DNA of 64,000 nt from Meiothermus rufus DSM 22234 (lineage in GTDB: Bacteria > Deinococcota > Deinococci > Deinococcales > Thermaceae): contig NZ_AUHY01000006.1 of NCBI RefSeq assembly GCF_000423425.1, positions 1-64,000 on the forward strand, in the 5' to 3' direction. Below are positions 52,734 through 61,840 of this stretch, one piece after another. The notes under the pieces were generated by a model. The model ran no database searches. It was not told where the DNA came from and saw nothing but the letters and a program-made list of their open reading frames with translations. How positions within the stretch are numbered: the stretch's first letter is position 1; each line of letters begins with the position of its first letter. The translations under genes were made by a program, and so were the position numbers.

Positions 52734-53183
52734 GTGGCTGAGCTCTTCTCCAACCAGGTGCTGTGGACGGCTATTTTGGCCAGTGTTGTGGCCCAGATGC
52801 TCAAGCTTTTCATCTACTACATGGTGGAGCGCCGCTGGGAGTGGGAGCGCCTGGCCGAGACCGGCGGAATGCCCTCCTCGCACTCGGCCACGGTGGCTGC
52901 TCTGGCTACTGGAGTAGGCATTACCGAAGGCTGGGACAGCGCTTTTTTTGCTATTGCGGTGGTGTTGGCCATCATCGTAATGTACGATGCTACCGGCATC
53001 CGCCGGGCGGCAGGGTTACATGCCCAACGCCTCAACGACCTCATCGAGGAGTTTCGAGCCCTAGTGCAGCAGGGGCCCCAACCCGAACCGCTCAAGGAGT
53101 TGCTGGGCCACACCTACCTCGAGGTGGCCGTGGGGGCAACCTTGGGCATTCTTTTTGCGCTGCTGAGCTTTGCCCTGTTCTGA
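52734..53183 (+). CDS. divergent PAP2-family membrane protein (DUF212)
   Basis: A 149-residue membrane protein of the YuiD/DUF212 group: NQVLWTAILASVVAQMLKLFIYYM, the acid-phosphatase-like MPSSHSATVAALATGVGI and VMYDATGIRRAAGLHAQRLN, with three or four helices. Its enzymatic role is unproven. The start is GTG at 52734, eight bases after TAAGAT (52720-52725), which lies in the end of folD, so it may be both co-transcribed and independently started. Confidence 0.87.
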   Translation: MAELFSNQVLWTAILASVVAQMLKLFIYYMVERRWEWERLAETGGMPSSHSATVAALATGVGITEGWDSAFFAIAVVLAIIVMYDATGIRRAAGLHAQRLNDLIEEFRALVQQGPQPEPLKELLGHTYLEVAVGATLGILFALLSFALF

Positions 53184-53288
53184 ACTCTCTATATAAGCTC
53201 GGATTACTTCTCTTTACACTGTGTCCATTGCGCCCGGCTGACCCTTGGGTCTACCATTGACAAACAAAACTGCCCAGGAGGCCGAGCG

Positions 53289-54629
53289 ATGAAACCTTCA
53301 TCCCAGCAAGTCATTCAGGAGAACCGCGACTACACCTTGTTTTCCTGGTCCGTACAGAAAAGTGCCCATCCTATCCACATGGCTAAAGCCCAAGGGGTGT
53401 GGTTCTGGGACGGGGAGGGCCACAAGTGGTTGGATTTTAGCAGCCAGCTCATCAACATCAATGTTGGCCATCAGCACCCTAAGGTTCTCGAGGCTATCAA
53501 AAAGCAGGTAGACGAGCTTTGTTTTGCCGGGCCTAGCTTTGCTACTGAACCGCGGGGTGCTTTGGGCAAGAAGCTGGCCGAGGTGACCGGCCTCGCCAAG
53601 AGCTTTTTCACCTTGGGTGGGGCCGAGGCCAACGAGAACGCGATGAAAATCGCGCGTCTGTACACCGGGCGCGATAAGATCATCACCCGCTACCGCTCCT
53701 ACCACGGGGCTACCATGGGGGCTATGACCGCTTCCGGCGACCCTCGCCGCTGGCCGGTGGAGCCGGGTATTCCCGGCATCGTGCGGGTTTTTGACCCCTA
53801 CTGCTATCGTTGCCCTTTCGGTAAGACCCGCGAGACCTGCGGGCGGGAATGCGTGAGCCACATCGAAGAGGTCATTCAGCTGGAGGGCCCCCACACCATC
53901 GCGGCCATCATGGTGGAGGGCATCACCGGCTCGAACGGGCTGTTGGTGCCGCCCGAGGACTACTACCCCAAACTGCGGGCGCTATGCGACAAGTATGGCA
54001 TCCTGCTCATCACTGACGAGGTGATGTCGGGTTTTGGCCGTACCGGTAAGTGGCTTTCCACGCAGCACTACGGTATCAAACCGGACATCGTAACCTGTGC
54101 CAAGGGTCTAACCAGCGGCTATATGCCCTTAGGGGCGGTGATCGTATCCCAGCCCATCGCCGAGTTTTTCGAGGAGCACATGCTCTGGGGTGGGCTGACC
54201 TACTCCGGCCACCCGGTTTCCTGCGCGGCGGCCGTCGCCAACCTGCAGGTCTACGAGGAGGAGCGCCTGTTCGAGAATACTTTAGAGCAGGGCCGCTACC
54301 TAGGCGAGCGCCTCGAGGCCATGAAGCGCAAGTATGCCTGCGTGGGCGACGTGCGCTACATTGGGCTGTTCAGCGTCATCGAACTGGTGCGCGACAAGGC
54401 CAGCAAAGAACCTTTGGCCCCCTTCAACGGCACCTCACCCGAGATGCAGAAGCTGGCGGCCTTCCTCCGCTCCAGATATCTCTACGCCTTTAGCCGTTTC
54501 AACATGCTGTGGGTCTGCCCGCCCTTGGTCATTACCCGCGAGGAGCTGCAATACGGCCTGGACATCATTGAGGAGGGCCTGGCCCTGGTGGACAAGGCCC
54601 TGGGGGTAGCACCCGCCGCCGCCGATTAG
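53289..54629 (+). CDS. class III aminotransferase
   Basis: A 446-residue PLP enzyme of the omega-aminotransferase family. The PLP lysine lies in TCAKGLTSGYMPLGAVI, the cofactor Asp in LLITDEVMSGFGRTGKW, and FTLGGAEANENAMKIAR marks the phosphate region. A Cys-rich stretch CYRCPF..TCGRECVSHIEE (about 175-200) is typical of the subgroup that includes taurine- and beta-alanine-pyruvate aminotransferases. The donor cannot be fixed from sequence. AGGAGG precedes the ATG and a strong terminator follows. Confidence 0.88.
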   Translation: MKPSSQQVIQENRDYTLFSWSVQKSAHPIHMAKAQGVWFWDGEGHKWLDFSSQLININVGHQHPKVLEAIKKQVDELCFAGPSFATEPRGALGKKLAEVTGLAKSFFTLGGAEANENAMKIARLYTGRDKIITRYRSYHGATMGAMTASGDPRRWPVEPGIPGIVRVFDPYCYRCPFGKTRETCGRECVSHIEEVIQLEGPHTIAAIMVEGITGSNGLLVPPEDYYPKLRALCDKYGILLITDEVMSGFGRTGKWLSTQHYGIKPDIVTCAKGLTSGYMPLGAVIVSQPIAEFFEEHMLWGGLTYSGHPVSCAAAVANLQVYEEERLFENTLEQGRYLGERLEAMKRKYACVGDVRYIGLFSVIELVRDKASKEPLAPFNGTSPEMQKLAAFLRSRYLYAFSRFNMLWVCPPLVITREELQYGLDIIEEGLALVDKALGVAPAAAD

Positions 54630-54649
54630 CGCACGTATGGGTTGTACTC

Positions 54650-54680
54650 CCGCTTTGCCGCTTTGGCAAGGTGGGTTTTT
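54650..54680 (+). terminator. intrinsic terminator after the aminotransferase gene
   Basis: CCGCTTTGCC (54650-54659) pairs with GGCAAGGTGG (54665-54674), two wobbles included, around GCTTT, followed by G and five T residues. Confidence 0.88.
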
Positions 54681-54728
54681 GTAGAAGCGCTTCCGTACTG
54701 GCCTCGGCTGGGATAGACTAGCCGTGTT

Positions 54729-56231
54729 ATGCAAATCCGACGTTCCTTTGGGGTACTGCTGCACCCCACCAGCTTTCCCGGCCGGTGGGGGATAGGGGCC
54801 TTGGGCCTCGAGGCCGAACGTTTCCTAGACTGGCTGGCTCAGGCAGGGGCCCGCTGGTGGCAGGTCCTGCCTTTGGGGCCGACCAGCTACGGCGACTCGC
54901 CTTATCAGTCCTTTTCGGCTTTTGCCGGCAACCCCTACCTGATTGACCCCGAGCGGCTTTTTGCCCAGGGCTGGCTGGAGGAGGAAGCCCCCCCCAACTA
55001 CCCCCCGGACTTTGTGGATTACGGCCAGCTTTACCAGACCCGCTGGCCCCTTTTGCGGCGGGCCTTTGCCGGTTTCGAGGCTAGGGCCAGCCGATCCGAG
55101 CGGGAGGCGCTGGCAGCTTTCGTCCAGGCCGAGCGGGCCTGGCTCGAGGACTACGCCCTATTCATGGCCCTAAAAAACCGTTTTGGTGGACGACCCTGGA
55201 ACCAGTGGAGCCCCGAACTGCGCGACCGCGAGCCTGCCGCTCTGGCCAAAGCCCGTGAGGAGCTGGCCTACGAGGTGGCCCTGCACGAGTGGGTGCAGTG
55301 GCAGTTTTACACTGAGTGGGGCCGGATTAAGGCTTACGCCGAGGCCCGGGGTATCCAGATCATTGGGGATATGCCCATCTTTGTGGCCTTCGACTCTGCG
55401 GATGTCTGGGCCCACCCTGAGTATTTCTACCTGGATGAAAGCGGCCAGCCCACCGTGGTAGCGGGGGTGCCGCCAGATTACTTTTCCGAGACCGGGCAGC
55501 TTTGGGGCAACCCACTGTATCGCTGGGAAGTGATGGAGGCGGATGGGTTTTCCTGGTGGGTGGCCCGTATTCGTCAGGCCCTAAAGCAAGCCCATCTGGT
55601 GCGTATCGACCACTTCCGCGGCTTCGAGGCCTATTGGGAGATTCCTTTTGGTCGGCCCGATGCGGTGGAGGGGCGTTGGGTCAAGGCTCCTGGCGAAAAG
55701 CTCTTCCAAGCCGTGCGCCAGGCCTTGGGTGATGCGCCCATCATCGCCGAAGACCTGGGGGTGATTACCCCCGAGGTGGAGGCCTTGCGGGATGCCTTTG
55801 GCTTTCCCGGGATGAAGATTTTGCAGTTTGCCTTTTCCGATGAGAGCAACCCCTTTCTGCCCCACCACTACCCCGAGCATGGCCACGTGGTGGTCTACAG
55901 CGGCACCCACGACAACGACACCACCCTGGGCTGGTTCCGTACCGCCCCAGAATCTGAGCGGGCCTTTATGCGGGCCTACCTGGCCCGCCAGGGCATCCGC
56001 TGCCTTTCCGAGTACGAGGCGGCAGGGGCCCTAATCGAGCTGGCCTTCCAAAGCCGGGCTAAGCTGGCAGTGGTGCCGCTGCAAGATGTGCTCGGCCTGG
56101 GGCCGGAGGCCCGCATGAACTACCCGGGCCGTCTGGGGGGCAACTGGGCCTGGCGCTACCGTGAAGGCGACCTCGAGCCCGGCCTGGCCCAAAGCCTGCG
56201 GGCCTTGGCCAAGGCCCACCAGCGCTTGTAG
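54729..56231 (+). CDS. malQ: 4-alpha-glucanotransferase (amylomaltase)
   Basis: Glycoside hydrolase family 77 enzyme that transfers maltodextrin segments. The length of 500 residues equals that of Thermus amylomaltases. Catalytic motifs are all present: the nucleophile Asp in VRIDHFRGFEAYW, the acid/base Glu in IIAEDLGVITPE and the third Asp in YSGTHDNDTTLGW. FRSFGVLLHPTSFPG-type start RRSFGVLLHPTSFPG fits the family. TAGACT (54714-54719) lies nine bases before the ATG. Confidence 0.97.
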   Translation: MQIRRSFGVLLHPTSFPGRWGIGALGLEAERFLDWLAQAGARWWQVLPLGPTSYGDSPYQSFSAFAGNPYLIDPERLFAQGWLEEEAPPNYPPDFVDYGQLYQTRWPLLRRAFAGFEARASRSEREALAAFVQAERAWLEDYALFMALKNRFGGRPWNQWSPELRDREPAALAKAREELAYEVALHEWVQWQFYTEWGRIKAYAEARGIQIIGDMPIFVAFDSADVWAHPEYFYLDESGQPTVVAGVPPDYFSETGQLWGNPLYRWEVMEADGFSWWVARIRQALKQAHLVRIDHFRGFEAYWEIPFGRPDAVEGRWVKAPGEKLFQAVRQALGDAPIIAEDLGVITPEVEALRDAFGFPGMKILQFAFSDESNPFLPHHYPEHGHVVVYSGTHDNDTTLGWFRTAPESERAFMRAYLARQGIRCLSEYEAAGALIELAFQSRAKLAVVPLQDVLGLGPEARMNYPGRLGGNWAWRYREGDLEPGLAQSLRALAKAHQRL

Positions 56232-56260
56232 CGCCGTTTTTGGCCAGGGTATAACGGTAT

Positions 56261-56653
56261 ATGCGCATTCTTGGGGTGCTCGAGACCTGCTTGTATGCCT
56301 CTGATCTGGAGGCGGCGCGGGCCTTTTACCAAGGGGTTTTGGGCTTGGAGCTTTTTGCTGAACAACCGGGGCGGCACTTGTTTTTCCGCACAGGGCCGGG
56401 GGTGTTTCTGGTGTTCAACCCCCAGGCCACCCTTCAGGAAACCCAGCTCCCGCCCCATGGGGCTCAGGGCAGCGGGCACGTCTGCTTCCGGGTAGCCGCT
56501 CAGGAGCTGCCAAGCTGGGCTGAGCGGCTCGAGGCCCACGGCTACCGCGTGACCTGGGCCGAGTGGAAGGCGGGGCGGAGTCTGTATGTGCACGACCCCG
56601 CGGGCAACCTGGTCGAGTTGGCCCCGGCGGCCATCTGGGGCCTAGAGCTTTGA
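56261..56653 (+). CDS. VOC-family (glyoxalase/bleomycin-resistance) protein
   Basis: A 130-residue protein of two beta-alpha-beta-beta-beta units: ETCLYASDLEAARAFYQGVLGLEL and GHVCFRVAAQELPSWAERLEAHG, then SLYVHDPAGNLVELAP with the metal-binding Glu. Substrate unknown. TATAAC (56250-56255) lies five bases before the ATG. It converges with sufS 13 bases away. Confidence 0.85.
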   Translation: MRILGVLETCLYASDLEAARAFYQGVLGLELFAEQPGRHLFFRTGPGVFLVFNPQATLQETQLPPHGAQGSGHVCFRVAAQELPSWAERLEAHGYRVTWAEWKAGRSLYVHDPAGNLVELAPAAIWGLEL

Positions 56654-56665
56654 GAGGAGGCCCGT

Positions 56666-57892
56666 CTACAGCCAGCCGCGGAAGAAGTCCCGCACCTTTT
56701 TCAAAGCCTCGATGAAGCGGTCTACTTCCTCTCGGGTGGTGTAGAGGTAAAAGCTGGCCCGGGCCGTTGCGGCCACCCCTAGCTTGCGGTGCAGGGGCTG
56801 GGCGCAGTGGTGGCCAGCCCGTATGGCGATACCGTGTTGGTCGAGGGCGGTGGCCACATCGTGGGGGTGAAGGCTGCCCAGCACGAAAGGAATTACCCCG
56901 CTACGCTCGGGGCCCCGGGGTCCAAAGGTGCGCACCTCTGGGAGTTCTTCTTCCAGACGTTGCAGGGCATAAGCGGTGAGCTCGAGCTCGTGCTGCCAGA
57001 CCCTATCTATGCCCAGGTTCATTAGGTACTCCGCGGCTGCTGCCAGCCCGATGGCCTCGGCCACCGCAGGGGTTCCGGCCTCGAAGCGCTGGGGGGGTGG
57101 GGCGTAGGTGGAGTGGTCTAGATAGACCTCCCGGATCATGCTGCCTCCTCCCAGAAAAGGGGCCAGGCTTTCCAGCACCTCATAGCGCCCCCACAGCACA
57201 CCCACGCCGGTAGGCCCCAGCATCTTGTGCCCGGAGAAGGCATAGAAGTCCGCCCCTAGCGCCTTTACATCTACGGGCATATGAGGGGCTGCCTGGGCCC
57301 CGTCCACCACCACCCGTGCCCCTACCGCCCGGGCTGCCTGGGCGATCTGGGCCACCGGATTAACCGTACCCAGCACGTTGGAAACATGGGTGATGCTCAC
57401 CAGCCGAACCCGCTCGTTCAGTAGGGAGGGGAGGGCCTCCAGCTCGAGCCGCCCGTCAGGCCCCAGGGGGATGGCCTTGATGCGGGCCCCGGTCTGCGCG
57501 CCAACCAGGTGCCAGGGCACCAGGTTGGCGTGATGCTCCATCTCGCTCAGAAGAATTTCGTCGCCGGGCCGCAGGTTGCGCAGCCCCCAAGCATAGGCCA
57601 CCAGGTTGAGGGCCTCGGTGGTGTTGCGCACGAAGATGATCTCACGTTCGTCGGCCCCAATAAAGCGGGCCAGGGTGCGGCGGGCCTGCTCGTAGGCCTC
57701 GCTGGCCTGGGCCGATAGGGTGTAGGCCCCACGGTGTATGCTGGCGTTTTGTTCCTGATAGTAGCGGGATATGGCCTCGATGACGCTCTGGGGTTTCTGG
57801 CTGGTGGCCGCCGAGTTGAGGTAGACCAGGTGGGGATGCCGAGCCAGGAGGGGAAAATCCTGGCGGATTTGCTCGAGGGTAGCTAAGGTCAT
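56666..57892 (-). CDS. sufS: cysteine desulfurase (SufS type)
   Basis: Releases sulfur from cysteine for iron-sulfur cluster assembly. The 408-residue protein has VYLNSAATSQKPQSVIEA, HHANLVPW, the PLP Lys in FYAFSGHKMLGPTGVGVLWG and the group II cysteine loop RAGHHCAQPLHRKLG. TACCCT lies six bases before the ATG, and AGGAG overlaps that interval, so both leaderless and SD-led starts are possible. No other suf gene is adjacent. Confidence 0.93.
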   Translation of the reverse strand: MTLATLEQIRQDFPLLARHPHLVYLNSAATSQKPQSVIEAISRYYQEQNASIHRGAYTLSAQASEAYEQARRTLARFIGADEREIIFVRNTTEALNLVAYAWGLRNLRPGDEILLSEMEHHANLVPWHLVGAQTGARIKAIPLGPDGRLELEALPSLLNERVRLVSITHVSNVLGTVNPVAQIAQAARAVGARVVVDGAQAAPHMPVDVKALGADFYAFSGHKMLGPTGVGVLWGRYEVLESLAPFLGGGSMIREVYLDHSTYAPPPQRFEAGTPAVAEAIGLAAAAEYLMNLGIDRVWQHELELTAYALQRLEEELPEVRTFGPRGPERSGVIPFVLGSLHPHDVATALDQHGIAIRAGHHCAQPLHRKLGVAATARASFYLYTTREEVDRFIEALKKVRDFFRGWL

Positions 57893-57904
57893 GCTCCTAG
57901 GGTA

Positions 57905-58260
57905 GCCTATGTGGTCGGCAAGGTTTAGGAGGGAAGGTGCATTTCCTCTGGCCAGGCGGAAAGCTTCCCCGTGACCTGCTCGTTAAGTTCCTCGTTACAA
58001 CCACGTTGGCCCTCTAAAGAGCCTCGCGGCGACCCTTAACGTAGGGCGAAAACCCCCTACCTGAGCGAAATGCCCTGATAACGCGGGGATTACGTACTTT
58101 GTCGTAGTTTCATCGTAGCTATGCCGTTTTGCCCCGCCTTTTTTGCTACCTCTTCAGGCCTAAGCATCCTGGGGTATTGCCTTCCCTTCATGGAAAGGCG
58201 GGGAAACCGAAGCGGCCTTGCTGACAACATCTCCGCAGAGCTTCGGGCCAGAGGGTGTGG
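57905..58260. other. intergenic region, no gene recognised
   Basis: About 355 bases between sufS and the methyltransferase-like gene, less GC-biased than its neighbours. GCGGGG (58083-58088) and CCCCGC (58132-58137) flank a 43-base interval and are followed by six T residues, which could be a long terminator or the end of a structured leader. GCCTT/AAGGC pairs around 58179-58201. A 47-codon open frame from 58121 ends with its TGA overlapping the next gene's ATG, but has no ribosome site or clear -10. Confidence 0.4.
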
Positions 58261-59460
58261 ATGAGAAGGGTCAAGCTGTGTCGTTCGTGCGGTTCGGGGG
58301 AGCTGGTTAATTTCCTGAACCTGGGCAGGCTGCCTCTTGACAGTGTGGTGGGCCTCGAGCAACTCGGGCAGCCGGAGGAGCGGCGCAGCCTCGAGGTTGC
58401 CTTCTGCAAGCGCTGTGGGTTGGTGCAGCAGATGGGCAGGCTGGGTGAGGAAGCCTATATACCCCTTACGCCTGCGCAGATGGGATTATCCGAGCATCTC
58501 TTGCCAGGCACCCAGGGGTTGGTGTTGGCCTTGGCGGGGAGCAGCCTGGAAGTGCTGCGGCAGCTCATGCAGGCTGGCTTGCGGCTAATCTACTTTGAAC
58601 CCCAAGCGGAGCGAGCCAGGCTGGCCTCCAACAAAGGCATTCCCACCCGTGCCCTAGCTTTGGATCGGGCCCAGGCTAAGCGCCTACAGGAGGAGGGCCT
58701 ACAGGCCGATATGGTGCTGGTAAACCAAGGCTTGGCCTACCACCCTGACCCGAACGGGCTGATGGAAAGCCTGAGACTGCTGCTCAAGGAGCAAGGTTGG
58801 GTAGTGCTCGAGTTGCCTTACTTTCGGGCCCAGCTCGAGGCCCGGCAGTTCAACCGTTTTACCTTTCAACAGCTCAACTATTTCTCCGTGGCCGCCCTAC
58901 AGCACTTAGCCCGGCGGCATGGGCTGTGGCTGCAGCAGCTCGAGCCGTTGCCCTACGGTTATCTGCGCGGCTACCTTGGCCAGACGGGACAAGTGGATCC
59001 CTCGGTGGAGTGGTATCTAGAGGAGGAGGAGCGATGGGGTTTGGGGGAGGCGAGCTACTACCTCGAGTTCGCGGCCCAGGTGGCCGCAGTGCGGGAGGCT
59101 TTGCTGGTGCTGCTCAGTGAGCTGCGGGCTCGAGGGCGAAGCATCGCGGCTGTTGGCAGTGAGGCACAGGCAGCCATTCTGCTCAACTATGTGGGCCTAG
59201 GCCGGGAGATCATCGACTTTGTGGTCGGGGAAGAGCCCGGCGCAGTGGGGAGGTTTATCGCCGGTGTGCACATTCCCATCTACGGGGCGCAAAAGTTGCT
59301 GGAGGCAGAGCCCGACTACCTGCTATTGCTGAGCCATTCGCCTGCGGAGGTAGAGCAAATCTGCCCCGCGTACCAGGGAAAGCGCATCGTGGCCTTGCCC
59401 TATCCAGACATTCTCAGCCCCCTGGCCCAGCGGAGGAAACCTTGGGCTTTGGGCCGATAG
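58261..59460 (+). CDS. degenerate zinc-binding C-methyltransferase-like protein
   Basis: A 399-residue protein with the three-part layout of sugar C-methyltransferases. The N-terminal zinc module is intact (C7, C10, C49, C52). The SAM domain keeps its framework (YFEPQAERARLASNKGIPT, MVLVNQGLAYHPDPNGLMES) but motif I is ALAGSS instead of EIGSNDG, and the catalytic YHEH is TFQQ (about 201-204). The C-terminal domain (IAAVGSEAQAAILLNYVGLG, HIPIYGAQKL) has lost the usual AKG and KQG motifs. It is probably not an active methyltransferase. GAGGG precedes the ATG. Confidence 0.6.
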   Translation: MRRVKLCRSCGSGELVNFLNLGRLPLDSVVGLEQLGQPEERRSLEVAFCKRCGLVQQMGRLGEEAYIPLTPAQMGLSEHLLPGTQGLVLALAGSSLEVLRQLMQAGLRLIYFEPQAERARLASNKGIPTRALALDRAQAKRLQEEGLQADMVLVNQGLAYHPDPNGLMESLRLLLKEQGWVVLELPYFRAQLEARQFNRFTFQQLNYFSVAALQHLARRHGLWLQQLEPLPYGYLRGYLGQTGQVDPSVEWYLEEEERWGLGEASYYLEFAAQVAAVREALLVLLSELRARGRSIAAVGSEAQAAILLNYVGLGREIIDFVVGEEPGAVGRFIAGVHIPIYGAQKLLEAEPDYLLLLSHSPAEVEQICPAYQGKRIVALPYPDILSPLAQRRKPWALGR

Positions 59461-59511
59461 TGTCAAAAGACCTATTGTAAGAAAAGTTGAGTGCTATATT
59501 AGCAAGTAGAT

Positions 59512-59736
59512 ATGACGCCCGTTGAGTGGATCCGACAAATGGTCGAAGCCAACCGCGAAGCCCTTCGGCAGATACCCTTCCCGCCGGGTTTGGCGGAGTA
59601 TGTGGAGGAGCTGGTCAAGACCGGTCAGACGGAGCAGATCATCGCCATGATGAAGATGAGCTTTCTCATCGGCGTCCAGCAGGGGGCCCGCAGCGAGGGG
59701 GTAGCCGTGACCCCCCCTGTCCGGATTCAGGCCTAA
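59512..59736 (+). CDS. unknown 74-residue protein
   Basis: Not recognised. MTPVEWIRQMVEANREAL and AEYVEELVKTGQTEQIIAMM predict two or three amphipathic helices and a short disordered tail. TATATT (59495-59500) lies 11 bases upstream of the ATG, without a ribosome site. It lies 51 bases after the methyltransferase-like gene. Confidence 0.6.
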   Translation: MTPVEWIRQMVEANREALRQIPFPPGLAEYVEELVKTGQTEQIIAMMKMSFLIGVQQGARSEGVAVTPPVRIQA

Positions 59737-59804
59737 AGACGCTCGGGGCGAGGCCAGACCCTGGGCCCTAGGCCAAGGGCTTTTCTCCCGGCAAAAGCCG
59801 TTAT

Positions 59805-59845
59805 GCCGGGGTGTTATGTTTTCGTTTCTAACGCAACACTCCGGC
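59805..59845. repeat. 11-bp inverted repeat in the gap before the 620-residue gene
   Basis: GCCGGGGTGTT (59805-59815) pairs with AACACTCCGGC (59835-59845), with one G-T wobble and a 19-base AT-rich loop. No T-run follows on the plus strand, so it is not a clear terminator; it could be an operator or RNA element. The rest of the 222-base gap shows no gene. Confidence 0.5.
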
Positions 59846-59958
59846 AATGGGGGGGCATGGTACGGCCGCCTCTTTCGCTTCCGTGGTGGTTTTTTCTTTC
59901 TTTTACGCCAGGGTTATGTCCATCACAGTAAAGTAAGCCGGTATAAGCAAGGGATACC

Positions 59959-61821
59959 ATGAAACCCTCGCCCTCCGCCCCAATGGAAATCCGCGATAGC
60001 TTTTCCCAAGAGTTGCGTCCAGGTGAGGTGATTGGCAGTACTACCGAAGAGGGGGTGGTGCGCCTTGGGGTGGATGAAGAGGCCAAAATTTCCATAGAAG
60101 ACGGGGCTTTGCGTTTTGCTCCCCTAGACACCCCAGGGTGGGGCCGTCAGGGGGTGGCCTATGGCCCTTTTGCCCGCAGGGCCGGTCTGGCCCTGGCGGT
60201 TTTTTTGCTCAACGGGCACAATAACTCTCAAACCGCTGAGCCAGGTGCGCTGCCGGGACGGCTTTTGGGAGGTCAGTCCAGCAGGGGTACACCCCTGCCG
60301 TTCAAAGTCCACTACACCGCCCAGCCCATGCGGGAAAACTTGGCTGTGGGTTGGTTCGACCATCCCGTTCCGAGCCAGCCCCTAGACTCTGGGCAGGCCC
60401 TGGTCATGCAGGGGCATTCCCACTACAATGGTCGGCTTTGTGTGGCCAAGCAGCGGGGCCTCCACCACTTACTGCTGGGCGTACAAAACAATCCCCTTTA
60501 CCTGATTTCCCTGCTGCGGGAGCGGGGGGTGGTTTATTATGGGGCCTCCCTCGAGGGTAGCCGCCACCTACCGGCCCTGCCTAAGCTACGGCCCCTAGCC
60601 ATAGACCCCTACAACCAGCCCGGGCCAAACCTGTATGCGGGGATCTATCAGTCCATCCTGGGGGAGCAAGGGTACCGGGCCGATACCCGGGTCTATGGAG
60701 TTCGGGTAGCCGATGTGCCCGAGTGGCAGGGCTACGGTACCGCCCTACTATTCGACCCCCAGCCACAGCTTGGGCGCAAAGCCCCTTTGGGGGAGGTGTG
60801 GCAGTTACAGGGTCCGGGTATGCTGCTACACCCGCCCGTGCCCGGTGGTCTTTTCCACCTGTGCCTAAGTGCACCAGCCAGCCTGATTTGGCGCTACCAC
60901 GATCCCCAGCACTACCTAGCTCTGGAACTGAACGCCCATGAGATTCGCTTGAAGCTGCAATATGGTCGGCGGCAAGCGGTGCTGGCGTCCGAGCCTTATA
61001 GCGCACCACCCGGGCAGCCCCACTGGCTGCAGGTACTTGACGATGGGCTTGCCCTAACCCTTACCCTGGATGGCCGCCCGCTTTTTTCCGAGGTCCCCCT
61101 CCTCGAGCCCCGCCTGGCCCAGGCAACTGGGGTAGGGGTGGTGGGGCAGGTCACCGACCTCGAGGTACACCCGCGCGAGGTGTCGCTGCCGGCAGCGCTG
61201 GAGTTGGGCGGGCCCTGGCAGGCCCAGGGACACCAGACGGTGCTTGTTCCTCATCTAAGCCATCCGGCTGAGGACTCGCTGGTTTTCTGGGAACCCACCC
61301 TAGGCCAAGGTAGGCTATCGCCTGCTGAGGGTGGGCTGTGCATTGAGGCGGTGGAAGGGGTGCGCAGCTTCTACACCGTACCCTGGGAAGAGGGGGCTCT
61401 GGTGGATTTGGAGGCGGAAATTCTTCCCCCAGGCACCCATCCCAAAGAAGGACACCAGAGTTGCGCGGGGCTTTGTCTTTGGCAGGACGCTCAGCACTAT
61501 TTGGTGGTGGCCCTGCACCTAGACGACCAGGTGAGCCTAGTGACGGCGGCCCTGCGCTTTGCTGGCTATGAAGACCCCTACGATGCCGTGTTTAGCCGGG
61601 TACCCGATCTGCTCTACCATGGCGTGCCGGTTCGTTTGCGGGTGGTTTGCGACGGGGAGCGGTTTCAGGTTTATCTGGAGGGCGAGCCCGTACTCTACCG
61701 GGCCTTGCGCGACATCTACCCGGGGGCTGGCCGCCTATTAATTCGCCGGGTGGGGCTGGCCTTGAGCGGTTTTGGCCGGGATACCGGTAGCATTTTTCGC
61801 TCCTGGCTTGGGCGAAAGTAG
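59959..61821 (+). CDS. unknown 620-residue protein with repeated lectin-like domains
   Basis: Not assigned to a named family. Sequence patterns suggest three related beta-sandwich (concanavalin A/LamG-like) domains: about 1-270, 280-410 and 420-620. The clearest cues are WRYHDPQHYLALELN and CLWQDAQHYLVVALHLDD, each followed by a short DG-type hairpin (VLDDGLALTLTLDGRPLF and VVCDGERFQVYLEGEPVLY). There is no signal peptide, so it may be cytoplasmic or exported another way. Carbohydrate binding or hydrolysis is possible. TATAAG (59942-59947) lies 11 bases before the ATG. Confidence 0.6.
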   Translation: MKPSPSAPMEIRDSFSQELRPGEVIGSTTEEGVVRLGVDEEAKISIEDGALRFAPLDTPGWGRQGVAYGPFARRAGLALAVFLLNGHNNSQTAEPGALPGRLLGGQSSRGTPLPFKVHYTAQPMRENLAVGWFDHPVPSQPLDSGQALVMQGHSHYNGRLCVAKQRGLHHLLLGVQNNPLYLISLLRERGVVYYGASLEGSRHLPALPKLRPLAIDPYNQPGPNLYAGIYQSILGEQGYRADTRVYGVRVADVPEWQGYGTALLFDPQPQLGRKAPLGEVWQLQGPGMLLHPPVPGGLFHLCLSAPASLIWRYHDPQHYLALELNAHEIRLKLQYGRRQAVLASEPYSAPPGQPHWLQVLDDGLALTLTLDGRPLFSEVPLLEPRLAQATGVGVVGQVTDLEVHPREVSLPAALELGGPWQAQGHQTVLVPHLSHPAEDSLVFWEPTLGQGRLSPAEGGLCIEAVEGVRSFYTVPWEEGALVDLEAEILPPGTHPKEGHQSCAGLCLWQDAQHYLVVALHLDDQVSLVTAALRFAGYEDPYDAVFSRVPDLLYHGVPVRLRVVCDGERFQVYLEGEPVLYRALRDIYPGAGRLLIRRVGLALSGFGRDTGSIFRSWLGRK

Positions 61822-61840
61822 ACCGGGTCGGATTGTACGT

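Noticed and set aside
53258-53263. TTGACA before the class III aminotransferase as a -35 box
   Set aside because: No -10 box lies 16-18 bases downstream; that interval runs into the ribosome site and start codon.
58121-58264. 47-codon ORF overlapping the methyltransferase-like start by ATGA
   Set aside because: Unlike the uORF at 26300-26356 it has no ribosome site and no -10 box at a credible distance, so the overlap may be chance.
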